The translations under genes were made by a program, and so were the position numbers. The notes below the pieces were generated by a model, which was not told where the DNA came from, ran no database searches, and saw only the letters and a list, made by a program, of their open reading frames with translations. A stretch of DNA of 15,902 nucleotides from Lachnospiraceae bacterium (GTDB lineage: Bacteria > Bacillota > Clostridia > Lachnospirales > Lachnospiraceae), in contig CAAEMZ010000030.1 of NCBI GenBank assembly GCA_900757195.1, forward strand, positions 1-15,902, given 5' to 3'. Positions 8,014 through 15,322 of the stretch are shown here, piece after piece; position 1 is the first letter of the stretch, and every line of letters starts with the position of its first letter.

Positions 8014-9378
8014 TTAATTTTTAAAGCTGTGAATCGGTGCCGGAATCCGTCCGCCACGGTTTACAAAGGCTTCACAGCCGAATTTATTTACCGGCATAAC
8101 CGGTGCATAACCGAGAAGTCCGCCGAATTCCACTGTATCGCCAACGGTTTTTCCGATAACCGGAATCAGACGTACTGCCGTTGTTTTCTGATTAATCATG
8201 CCGATCGCCATCTCATCCGCGATCATACCGGAGATGGTTGTCGCTTTTGTGTCTCCAGGAATTGCGATCATATCCAGACCTACGGAACATACGCAGGTCA
8301 TCGCTTCCAGTTTTTCCAGTGTCAGGGCGCCTGCTCTGACCGCGTCGATCATTCCCTGGTCTTCGGAAACCGGAATGAATGCGCCGGAAAGGCCGCCAAC
8401 ATAGGAAGACGCCATAACGCCGCCCTTTTTCACCTGATCGTTTAACAGCGCCAGAGCGGCTGTTGTTCCCGGTGCACCGACAGATTCCAGACCGATTTCT
8501 TCAAGAATCTCCGCCACACTGTCACCGATTGCCGGTGTCGGCGCCAGAGACAGGTCGATAATTCCAAAAGGTACGTTCAGCCGTCTGGAAGCTTCCTGGG
8601 CAACGAGCTGTCCCACACGGGTAACTTTAAAAGCGGTCTTTTTAATTGTTTCACAAAGTGTTCCGAAATCTTTGCCGCGAACTTTTTCCAGGGCCCGTTT
8701 CACAACGCCCGGTCCGCTGACACCGACATTGATAACCGCATCGCCTTCGGTCACACCGTGGAAAGCGCCTGCCATGAATGGGTTATCATCCGGTGCGTTA
8801 CAGAAAATAACCAGTTTTGCACATCCCAGAGAATCATCTTCCCTGGTCAGCTCTGCTGTTTCAAGCACTTTCTCACCGAGAAGTTTTACCGCATCCATAT
8901 CAATACCGGTTTTTGTGGAACCGACATTGACCGAACTGCACACGCGCTCTGTCTGAGCCAGCGCCTGAGGGATGGACTCGATCAACAGACGGTCACTGTT
9001 TGTCATCCCTTTGGATACGAGGGCTGAATAACCGCCGAGAAAATTGACGCCGACCTTAAGCGCCGCCCTGTCCAGCGCTTTGGCGATTTTCACATAATCC
9101 TCCGGCGTTTTACAGCAGGCCGCACCGACCAGGCTGATCGGGGTTACGGAAATACGTTTATTAACAATCGGAATACCAAACTGATTTTCAATATCACATC
9201 CGGTAGATACCAGGTCTTTGGCAACCGTGGTAATCTTTGTATATATTTTTTCACAAACCTTATCCACATCGACGTCGGAGCAATCCAGGAGGCTGATTCC
9301 CAGTGTGATGGTACGCACATCCAGATTGGACTCTTCAATCATTTTATTGGTTTCCTGAACTTCATACAGATTTATCAT
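8014..9378 (-). CDS. DUF711/UPF0210 family protein (PFL family)
   Basis: A 454-residue cytoplasmic protein of the DUF711 (UPF0210) family, often labelled PFL family for distant similarity to pyruvate formate-lyase-type folds. Conserved stretches include GVNFLGGYSALV (about 111-122), INVGVSGPGVV (216-226), DLSLAPTPAIGDSVAEIL (275-292), CSVGLDMIAIPGDT (364-377) and the C-terminal GRIPAPIHSFKN. There is no signal peptide or membrane segment. The glycyl-radical C-terminal signature of true pyruvate formate-lyase is not seen, so the label should not be read as function. The reaction is unknown. The gene lies 11 bases downstream of a small ACT-domain gene; the same pairing is found across Firmicutes and suggests that the ACT protein regulates this one. 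The ATG at 9378 follows GAGGTG by about seven bases. Confidence 0.93.
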   Translation of the reverse strand: MINLYEVQETNKMIEESNLDVRTITLGISLLDCSDVDVDKVCEKIYTKITTVAKDLVSTGCDIENQFGIPIVNKRISVTPISLVGAACCKTPEDYVKIAKALDRAALKVGVNFLGGYSALVSKGMTNSDRLLIESIPQALAQTERVCSSVNVGSTKTGIDMDAVKLLGEKVLETAELTREDDSLGCAKLVIFCNAPDDNPFMAGAFHGVTEGDAVINVGVSGPGVVKRALEKVRGKDFGTLCETIKKTAFKVTRVGQLVAQEASRRLNVPFGIIDLSLAPTPAIGDSVAEILEEIGLESVGAPGTTAALALLNDQVKKGGVMASSYVGGLSGAFIPVSEDQGMIDAVRAGALTLEKLEAMTCVCSVGLDMIAIPGDTKATTISGMIADEMAIGMINQKTTAVRLIPVIGKTVGDTVEFGGLLGYAPVMPVNKFGCEAFVNRGGRIPAPIHSFKN

Positions 9379-9389
9379 GACAACACCTC

Positions 9390-9662
9390 TTAAATTCTAT
9401 GCATACAATTAAAAATATCTTCGTGCTGCATCTTGATCTTAACGCCGATTTCCACACCAATCTCTTTCAATTCTGTTGAAAGCGTATCAAAATCCTTGCT
9501 TGCTGCGTTGATGTCCGCAATCATCATCATGTTGAAGTAATCCTGGACGATTGTCTGGGAAATATCCAGAACGTTCACGTTATTTTCTGCAAGATAGGTG
9601 CAGACTTTTGCGATAATTCCTACGGTGTCTTTTCCAATAACTGTAATAATGGTTTTTTTCAT
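9390..9662 (-). CDS. ACT domain-containing protein (UPF0237 family)
   Basis: A 90-residue protein that is almost entirely one ACT domain, a fold that usually binds amino acids and regulates a partner enzyme. It begins MKKTIITVIGKDTVGIIAKV, continues with a glycine/asparagine turn (AENNVNVLDISQTI), then FNMMMIADI as the third strand; the tail matches the UPF0237 family. An upstream in-frame ATG at 9689 would add nine residues, but AGGAGG lies between it and the ATG at 9662, about ten bases before the latter, which is also where the domain starts. It sits 38 bases after walJ and 11 bases before the DUF711 gene, with which it is conserved as a pair; a regulatory role for that partner is inference. 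Confidence 0.93.
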   Translation of the reverse strand: MKKTIITVIGKDTVGIIAKVCTYLAENNVNVLDISQTIVQDYFNMMMIADINAASKDFDTLSTELKEIGVEIGVKIKMQHEDIFNCMHRI

Positions 9663-9700
9663 TTTGTATATTCCTCCTAAAGATTTCATAACGAATACAT

Positions 9701-10474
9701 TTACAGATCCATAAGGAGACCTGTATGGTCCCGCGGCGCCACCTGAATCTGCAGTGAATCGGCCACTTCGTTTTTAACAGCGGCCAGCGCCAGATCCGGA
9801 TAATTATTCTCCTTGCTCAAATGACCGAGAATCACCCGGCTGAGACTGTCACTCATCACTTCGTTGACCAGACTGGCAGCCATTTCATTGCACAAATGGC
9901 CTTTATCTCCGAGAATCCGGCGTTTCAGATAATAGGGATAAGGGCCTGCCTGAAGCATATGTATATCATGATTGGCTTCGACATAAAGCAGATTTGACGC
10001 CTTTAGGGCATCCACGACCGCTTCGTCGTAGTATCCCAGATCCGTGACCATCCCGAGCTTTTTAGAACCGTCTCTTAAAATATAGCTGACCGGGTCCGCC
10101 GCATCATGGGAAATTGAAAAAGAGTCGACGGTCAGACTTCCAAGGGAAAACACCTGTCCGGACCGGATCGGCTGGAATAAACCGGAATCAATCTTTCCGA
10201 GATTTCCCATCCCGGCAATCGCTTTCAATGTTTTTTCTGTACCGAAAATCGGAATGTGGAACTTACGGGACAGTACGCCGATGCCGGCGATATGATCCGT
10301 ATGTTCATGGGTGATCAATATGCCCTGAATATCTTTTCCGTCTAATTCAAATTCTTTCAGGCCTTCACAAATACGTTTGCAGCTAATCCCCGCATCGATG
10401 AGGATGTGGGTATCTTCATTTCCTGCATAAAGGCAGTTTCCGCTGCTTCCGCTGGCAATGGTGCCAAATTTCAT
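9701..10474 (-). CDS. walJ: MBL-fold metallo-hydrolase, WalJ/YycJ type
   Basis: Metallo-beta-lactamase-fold protein of about 257 residues, related to B. subtilis WalJ (YycJ), which has been linked to coordination of cell division with replication and is thought to act as a nuclease or hydrolase. Metal ligands are visible: H56, H58, D60 and H61 in THEHTDH, H123 in SISHDA, D145 in VTDLGY and a late histidine in VILGHLS. The N-terminal FGTIASGSSGNC is typical of the family. No walRK two-component genes are adjacent, so the name rests on family similarity alone. Two starts are possible: ATG 10480 is only three bases from the GAGG ribosome binding site, whereas ATG 10474 is nine bases away; I chose 10474. 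It is first in the walJ-ACT-DUF711-pepD run behind a clear promoter. Confidence 0.9.
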   Translation of the reverse strand: MKFGTIASGSSGNCLYAGNEDTHILIDAGISCKRICEGLKEFELDGKDIQGILITHEHTDHIAGIGVLSRKFHIPIFGTEKTLKAIAGMGNLGKIDSGLFQPIRSGQVFSLGSLTVDSFSISHDAADPVSYILRDGSKKLGMVTDLGYYDEAVVDALKASNLLYVEANHDIHMLQAGPYPYYLKRRILGDKGHLCNEMAASLVNEVMSDSLSRVILGHLSKENNYPDLALAAVKNEVADSLQIQVAPRDHTGLLMDL

Positions 10475-10506
10475 GGTCATCTTCCTCTCTTGTAATCCAC
10501 CTGCTT

Positions 10507-10535
10507 ATTATAATACGAAATTCCTGAAACAGCAA
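10507..10535 (-). promoter_or_regulatory. Sigma-A promoter for walJ-ACT-DUF711-pepD
   Basis: On the minus strand a perfect -10 TATAAT (10507-10512) is preceded at 17 bases by TTGCTG (10530-10535), three of six matches. The predicted start lies about 25 bases before walJ. It begins right after the terminator of the upstream hydrolase gene, so it should start an independent transcript. Confidence 0.7.
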
Positions 10536-10537
10536 GC

Positions 10538-10579
10538 AAAAAGGGCCCCGGAATGCAGATTACATCCGGGACCCTTTTT
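10538..10579 (-). terminator. Intrinsic terminator after the SleB-type hydrolase gene
   Basis: A GC-rich stem of 14 pairs (one G-T) plus three more after a one-base bulge, with a short loop, flanked by five A on one side and five T on the other. It starts about 26 bases after the hydrolase stop codon. The A/T flanks would also permit termination from the other strand, but no convergent gene is present. Confidence 0.93.
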
Positions 10580-10605
10580 CGAATCCATACTTCGCTTGTT
10601 TCATT

Positions 10606-11790
10606 TTAATAATTATAGAATGTATGACCTCCGATCACGGTATATGAACCTACCGTGGAGGTATCCACATATCCATTAAAATAATAGTAATCACCGATAT
10701 TGTTCACGCCTGCCAGAGCTTCCTCTGCCGCCTGTATACAGGAGGCGCTTGGTCCGCTGGCAAGTACGCCGTCGAGCACACCGTTGTGAGCTCCCGGGAA
10801 CTGGCCCGGTGCATAAATGACTTCCGCAATCGTATTATCAAACCGTTCACTGCGGACACGGTTCATGATGACATTGGCAACTGCAAGCTGTCCCTCATAG
10901 GATTCCGCTCCGGATTCCACATAAACCATGCAGGCAAGAAGGTAGGCCTCATCCGAAGATACCGAAACCGGCGCCGAAGCACTGGTTCCCGGGTTTGCTT
11001 CCTCGTTGGATGCGCTGCTTCCGGCCGCTTCTGCGGCTTCTCTGGCTTCCGCCTCTGCCGCCAGAGCTTCTTCTTCGGCGGTCGTCAGCGCTTCATCCAG
11101 TTTAAAGCCCTCATCAACATATTCCGTGGATACGAATCCTTCGCCGTCACCGTAATTGATCCGGGTCCACGCTTCACCGGTTTCTACAACCGTAAATACT
11201 TCATTTTCAACAGCGGTCGCCACAACATCACTGTCTGCAGCCGCTTCCCGACGGATATTCAGAGAGTCCGCCGTCACTTTAACCTCCCGGCATCCCATCG
11301 TTTCAGCCAGTTTTTCGGCGTCATATCCGATATGAATGTCTCCGGTCGGAATATAACCGGTCACATTGCCAGAAGAAACTTTTGTCCATTCCGGTCCCCA
11401 TTCTTCAACCACACCAAAGGATGCCGGATAAATTTTTCCTTCGACACTGCTCTCGCTGCTGCTTTCGGAATGGATTTCCAGATAAGGTTCTGTGTTTACT
11501 ACAAATTTTCCTGCAAACTCACCACTGTAAAAAAGACGCTCGCTGCTCATCAGATCACCGAGCACATCGGTTTTATTCAGTGTAAGATTTTCAGGAACCT
11601 CTTTCGGTGCCTTCCGGGAAACAAGCTTTTCTGAATTCGGTGTCATCTCTGCATCATTCATTTCCGCTATCTGGACGTCTGCCTCTGTGTCTTCGGCAAA
11701 TACACACATTGTGCTGCCAAACAGAAGACTGACTGCCGTTGCTGAGACCATCATATGTAGCATGACATTTTTCAATTTCTTACCCATCAT
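10606..11790 (-). CDS. Exported cell wall hydrolase: two SH3-like domains plus SleB/CwlJ-type Hydrolase_2 domain
   Basis: A 394-residue secreted protein. Residues 1-32 form a signal peptide (lysines near the start, a hydrophobic core, likely cleavage after VFA). A first SH3-like segment spans about 97-155 (WGPEWTKV, TGYIPTGDI) and a clearer bacterial SH3 domain about 169-225 (DSLNIRREAAADSDVV, EAWTRINYGDGEGFV). A low-complexity Ala/Glu/Ser linker follows (about 226-285). The C-terminal domain (287-394) is Hydrolase_2: MVYVESGAESYEGQLAVANVI with E292 as the likely catalytic glutamate, VIYAPGQFPG, and a tyrosine-rich end. This domain in SleB and CwlJ cuts cortex peptidoglycan in germination, but related proteins also act in vegetative wall turnover; the sigma-A promoter and SH3 domains point to the latter. 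Either of two adjacent ATGs (11790 or 11787) may be used; both follow GAGGTG closely, with GGAGG further up. Confidence 0.93.
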   Translation of the reverse strand: MMGKKLKNVMLHMMVSATAVSLLFGSTMCVFAEDTEADVQIAEMNDAEMTPNSEKLVSRKAPKEVPENLTLNKTDVLGDLMSSERLFYSGEFAGKFVVNTEPYLEIHSESSSESSVEGKIYPASFGVVEEWGPEWTKVSSGNVTGYIPTGDIHIGYDAEKLAETMGCREVKVTADSLNIRREAAADSDVVATAVENEVFTVVETGEAWTRINYGDGEGFVSTEYVDEGFKLDEALTTAEEEALAAEAEAREAAEAAGSSASNEEANPGTSASAPVSVSSDEAYLLACMVYVESGAESYEGQLAVANVIMNRVRSERFDNTIAEVIYAPGQFPGAHNGVLDGVLASGPSASCIQAAEEALAGVNNIGDYYYFNGYVDTSTVGSYTVIGGHTFYNY

Positions 11791-11858
11791 TCACCTCTCT
11801 AACCTCCAAGTGTGCCTCTATGGCAGACACATTTGGTATAAGTGTTTTCTACAGGCGT

Positions 11859-11887
11859 ATTTTATCAAAATATTAAAACCTTGTCAA
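11859..11887 (-). promoter_or_regulatory. Strong sigma-A promoter for the SleB-type hydrolase gene
   Basis: On the minus strand a perfect -35 TTGACA (11882-11887) and -10 TAAAAT (11859-11864) are separated by 17 bases, and a TG one base before the -10 makes it an extended -10 promoter. The predicted leader is about 60 bases. It contains a small imperfect hairpin (11810-11830, four plus three pairs around a two-base bulge) just before the ribosome binding site, whose role is unknown. Confidence 0.88.
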
Positions 11888-11908
11888 ATCAAGGCTTTCT
11901 ACACTACA

Positions 11909-11997
11909 TTTCGTGGTTTGTCAGCATTTTCGATCTATATATTGCGTCTTTCGTCTGTTTTCTCCGGAAGTTTCGAAATCACTTGTTAATTATTTCG
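11909..11997 (-). repeat. Five helically spaced CGAAA boxes upstream of the hydrolase promoter
   Basis: Within the 277-bp gap between coaE and the hydrolase gene, CGAAA occurs five times on the minus strand (TTTCG on the plus strand at 11909, 11928, 11949, 11971 and 11993), with steps of 19, 21, 22 and 22 bases. The nearest box lies about 22 bases from the -35 element. The outermost box reads TGACGAA, a full match to the Spo0A box TGNCGAA; two others match six of seven. A-rich triplets also occur roughly midway between boxes, so intrinsic curvature is an alternative reading. No protein-coding gene is evident in this gap. Confidence 0.55.
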
Positions 11998-12032
11998 TCA
12001 TTTCTTATAATTTTCTGTTCACATTTTTGTAA

Positions 12033-12050
12033 AAATTTATAAATAAATTT
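12033..12050 (-). terminator. Weak AT-only hairpin after coaE
   Basis: An 18-base perfect inverted repeat made only of A and T (arms of about seven usable pairs) is followed on the minus strand by five T. It begins about 18 bases after the coaE stop. Without any GC pairs it would be a poor terminator; it is the only candidate for ending the polA-coaE transcript in this gap. Confidence 0.25.
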
Positions 12051-12067
12051 GGTTTTTCCCCACTTTA

Positions 12068-12658
12068 TTACGATTTGCACAGCGATTTTAGCTGTTTTTC
12101 TACACTTTCAAGGTCAGAATTGTTATCAATCAGCACATCGCACCCATTAATAAAAACGGATTCATCAAGCTGGGATGCAAAAACAGCGTCCATTTTTTCC
12201 TCACTGTAGCCTCTTGAAATCCGCAGTCTTTCCCGGCGTATTTCAGGTTTTACATAGATGAACCAGTAACTGTCGCAAACCCCCATCATTTTCAGTTCCT
12301 CCATCAGCGCCGCTTCGACTGCGATCATCCGGCAGCTTCCATCGGTCTTCCATTCACGGACATGTTCCCGTACCCATGCATAGACATCCGGATGGGTGCA
12401 CTGATTTAAAAGCTGCAGTTTTTCATTGTCGCCAAAGACCATGGCGGCCATCTTCGGACGGTCCAGACGTCCCTCGGCATCCAGAACACCGGTTCCGAAG
12501 GCATCGACGATCCGACGGTAACTCACCTGACCGGGCTCACACAGATCTCTGGCCACATCATCGGTCCGGATAACTTTACATTCAAATTTTTCTTCAAGAA
12601 GACGGAGCACTTCGGATTTTCCGCTGCCGACTCCGCCGGTAATTCCAACAACTTTCAT
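12068..12658 (-). CDS. coaE: Dephospho-CoA kinase
   Basis: Last step of coenzyme A synthesis: phosphorylates the 3'-hydroxyl of dephospho-CoA with ATP. The 196-residue product starts MKVVGITGGVGSGKS, with the P-loop GGVGSGKS at 8-15, followed by the RTDDVAR segment (D33) typical of CoaE, the lid region around RRERLRISRG and a DVLIDNNSDL end. Length matches the family. An in-frame GTG at 12688 would add ten residues, but the AAGGA ribosome binding site lies between it and the ATG at 12658 (about nine bases before the latter), so the ATG is preferred. It starts 42 bases after polA with no terminator between, and is expected to be co-transcribed with it, an arrangement common in Firmicutes. Confidence 0.96.
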   Translation of the reverse strand: MKVVGITGGVGSGKSEVLRLLEEKFECKVIRTDDVARDLCEPGQVSYRRIVDAFGTGVLDAEGRLDRPKMAAMVFGDNEKLQLLNQCTHPDVYAWVREHVREWKTDGSCRMIAVEAALMEELKMMGVCDSYWFIYVKPEIRRERLRISRGYSEEKMDAVFASQLDESVFINGCDVLIDNNSDLESVEKQLKSLCKS

Positions 12659-12700
12659 TTTCTTTCTTCCTTCACTTCGATTATTCACGGCTGTTTCTTT

Positions 12701-15322
12701 TTATTTAGCCTCATACCAGTTATCCCCGGTATTCACATCAATTTCCAGAGGCACCTTCAGATCTGCCGCATGACTCATTTCTTCCTCAAGAATCGAACAG
12801 ACCTTTTCCTTTTCATCCAGTTCGGTTTCAATCAGAAGTTCATCGTGAATCTGAAGAACCAGACGGGATTTCAGGCCTTCTTCTTTCAAACGGCGTTCCA
12901 CACGGATCATGGCGATTTTAATAATATCCGCTGCAGTTCCCTGAATCGGTGAATTCATAGCAACCCGTTCGCCAAAAGAACGCTGCATAAAATTACTGGA
13001 CGACAATTCCGGTATCGGACGTTTCCTGTGGAAAAGTGTATACACGCATCCCTTTTCTCTCCCCGTATCCACAAGGCCGTCAAGAAAATCTTTAATCTTC
13101 GGATATGCGGCAAAATACTGATGAATATAGCCTTCCGCCTCTTTCCGTGTAATGCTCAGTCCCTGGCTGAGTCCAAAGGAACTGATGCCGTAAATAATAC
13201 CGAAATTAACTGCCTTTGCATTGCTGCGCTGTTCGCCTGTCACTTCCGACAGGGGCGTATGAAAAACCTGGGATGCCGTTATCCGGTGGATATCTTCGGC
13301 CTGACGATAGGCAGCGATAAGATTTTCATCTCCGGACATATGGGCCAGAACCCGGAGTTCGATCTGGGAATAATCCGCGTCTACAAAGATGCATCCCTCC
13401 TTCGGCACAAAAACCTTGCGGATCTGCCGTCCGAGTTCCATACGCACAGGAATATTCTGGAGATTCGGCTCCGTACTGCTGATACGTCCCGTTGCCGTAA
13501 TCGTCTGGTTAAATTTTCCATGAATCCGGCCGTCGTCGGAAATATAATTGGCCAGACCATCCGCATACGTGGATTTTAATTTTGTCAACTGACGGTATTC
13601 CAGAACCAGCCGGGCAATCGGTTCTTCCTCCTGAAGCTTTTCCAATACAGCGGCGGATGTGGAATAGCCGGTTTTCGTTTTTTTGCCGAAAGGCAGATGC
13701 AGCTTCTCAAAAAGAATTGTGCCAAGCTGTTTTGGCGATAAAATATTGAAGGATTCTCCAGCGAGGGCATAAATCTCCTGCTCCAGTTCACGGATGCGTC
13801 CGACAAGACGATCGCCATAGGCCTTCAGTGATTCCCGTTTCACCTGAATTCCGGCCATTTCCATTCGAAAAAGCGAGAAACTCAGCGGAAGTTCGATATC
13901 CCGGTAAAGTTCCCACATGGATTCCTTTTCAAGTTCTTCCCGCATAATTGATGCCGCCTTTAACGGCAGGGATACCAGATAGCCGAACCAGGTCATCACT
14001 TTTTCCTTTTCATCAGCCATCATTTCGCCGAGTTTCTTTTTCCCGAACATATCTGCCCGGGAAGGAAGTGTCATGCCGACATAGTCTCTGGCAATATCGT
14101 CATAGTCATAGGAATCTTTCAGTGGATTCAGCAGATAAGCCATCAGACTGATATCCAGAATATTTTCCGACTGGGTCAGAGGAAAGGCGTGAAGGCCGCT
14201 TTTCAGATCCATGGTCACCAGCTCCGGATGACCGTCGAACCATCCGGCCATGGCCGCCAGCGCTTCCGCAGAATCCACCGGCATCCAGAAACTTTCTTCG
14301 TCATAGGCAAGAATAAGGCCGAAAATATCCGCCTCACATATCGGAAAAACGCCGATCCGTTTTTTACGCATCGCTTTAAATATCTTCTGACGCCGGAGAT
14401 CTTCGGAGGAAATTTCTTCCGCGGCAGACAAGACCGGTACAGCTACCGCATCTCTTCCGAAACGGTTCAGGATATTTTTAAATTCCAGCGTTTTCATCAT
14501 CTGGTAAGCTGCCTCGGAGTACATATTTTCAAGCGTCGCAGCTTCCACCGAAACACCTTCCAGAGGCACCTTTGTATCGATTGCCGCCAATACCTTACTC
14601 ATCCGGGCCATATCGTAGTGTTCTTTCAGATTATTAGATGCCCGGGCCGGTTTGATCTCATCCGCATGGGCATGCGCGTTTTCAATGCTTCCATAGGCTG
14701 TAATAATCTTTTCCGCCGTCTTCGCTCCGATGCCCGGAACTCCCGGAATATTATCCGAACTGTCCCCCATCAAAGCCTTCAGATCGATGAACTGTACCGG
14801 GGTTACCTTATAGGCTTCCAGTACATCCCGGGCAAAATATTCTTCAACCTGGGTGCCTCCGGCTTTTGTTTTTGGAATACTTATTTTTACTTTTTCCGTA
14901 GCGAGCTGCAATAAATCCCGGTCCCCGGAAAGCACCGTTACGTCATAGCCCTTTTCTTCACAGATACGGCTTAAGGTACCGAGAATATCGTCCGCTTCAT
15001 AACCTTCCTTTGATACTGTCTGAATCCCCATCGTATGCAGAACCTCTTTTAATACCGGCACCTGCTCGTGCAGCTCCTGAGGCATCGGCTTCCGGGTGCC
15101 CTTATAGGCATCGAATAATTTATGCCGGAAGGTCGGCGCACTCAGGTCAAAGGCAACCATCAGATGATCTGCCTTTTCTTCGTCCAGAACCTTGAACATA
15201 ATGTTCAGAAATCCGTAAATTCCGTTGGTATGCAGCCCTGCGGAATTCGTCAATACCGGAACGCCGTAAAAAGCCCGGTTCAAAATACTGTGTCCATCCA
15301 TCAATACAACTTTTTTACTCAT
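12701..15322 (-). CDS. polA: DNA polymerase I
   Basis: Full-length 873-residue Pol I for primer removal, gap filling and repair. The 5'-3' exonuclease domain (1-290) has MDGHSILNRAFY, GYEADDILGTL, VLSGDRDLLQL and the helix-hairpin segment GDSSDNIPGVPGIGAKTA. The middle domain (about 310-460) is a decayed 3'-5' exonuclease: the first D-x-E motif reads MDLKSG (D372, with K374 instead of E), so proofreading is probably absent, as in Bacillus and Thermus Pol I. The polymerase domain has motif A VDADYSQIELR (D650), motif B RSNAKAVNFGIIYG (R699, K703, F707, Y711) and motif C LQIHDELLIE (D827). F707 is the phenylalanine that disfavours dideoxynucleotides. The ATG overlaps the end of the zinc-finger gene by eight bases and lacks a well-placed ribosome binding site, which suggests translational coupling. 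Confidence 0.98.
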   Translation of the reverse strand: MSKKVVLMDGHSILNRAFYGVPVLTNSAGLHTNGIYGFLNIMFKVLDEEKADHLMVAFDLSAPTFRHKLFDAYKGTRKPMPQELHEQVPVLKEVLHTMGIQTVSKEGYEADDILGTLSRICEEKGYDVTVLSGDRDLLQLATEKVKISIPKTKAGGTQVEEYFARDVLEAYKVTPVQFIDLKALMGDSSDNIPGVPGIGAKTAEKIITAYGSIENAHAHADEIKPARASNNLKEHYDMARMSKVLAAIDTKVPLEGVSVEAATLENMYSEAAYQMMKTLEFKNILNRFGRDAVAVPVLSAAEEISSEDLRRQKIFKAMRKKRIGVFPICEADIFGLILAYDEESFWMPVDSAEALAAMAGWFDGHPELVTMDLKSGLHAFPLTQSENILDISLMAYLLNPLKDSYDYDDIARDYVGMTLPSRADMFGKKKLGEMMADEKEKVMTWFGYLVSLPLKAASIMREELEKESMWELYRDIELPLSFSLFRMEMAGIQVKRESLKAYGDRLVGRIRELEQEIYALAGESFNILSPKQLGTILFEKLHLPFGKKTKTGYSTSAAVLEKLQEEEPIARLVLEYRQLTKLKSTYADGLANYISDDGRIHGKFNQTITATGRISSTEPNLQNIPVRMELGRQIRKVFVPKEGCIFVDADYSQIELRVLAHMSGDENLIAAYRQAEDIHRITASQVFHTPLSEVTGEQRSNAKAVNFGIIYGISSFGLSQGLSITRKEAEGYIHQYFAAYPKIKDFLDGLVDTGREKGCVYTLFHRKRPIPELSSSNFMQRSFGERVAMNSPIQGTAADIIKIAMIRVERRLKEEGLKSRLVLQIHDELLIETELDEKEKVCSILEEEMSHAADLKVPLEIDVNTGDNWYEAK

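Noticed and set aside
10786..11634. 282-codon open frame on the plus strand, antisense to the SleB-type hydrolase
   Set aside because: It mirrors a clear coding gene, its product is rich in Arg, Phe and Cys without any family motif, and no suitable ribosome binding site or promoter was seen. Signal peptide, SH3 and hydrolase motifs on the minus strand decide the case.
11842..12042. 66-codon hydrophobic open frame on the plus strand in the coaE-hydrolase gap
   Set aside because: It overlaps the sigma-A promoter and the phased boxes, is simply the translation of an AT-rich stretch, and has no ribosome binding site.
11791..12067. Possible c-di-AMP (ydaO-type) riboswitch before the wall hydrolase
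   Set aside because: Such riboswitches often precede hydrolase genes, but the promoter lies only about 60 bases before the likely start of the leader's end, too short for that fold, and its conserved core was not seen.
14189..14914. 241-codon open frame on the plus strand inside polA
   Set aside because: Antisense shadow of an intact DNA polymerase I domain; composition is Arg/His/Phe-rich and no domain is recognisable.
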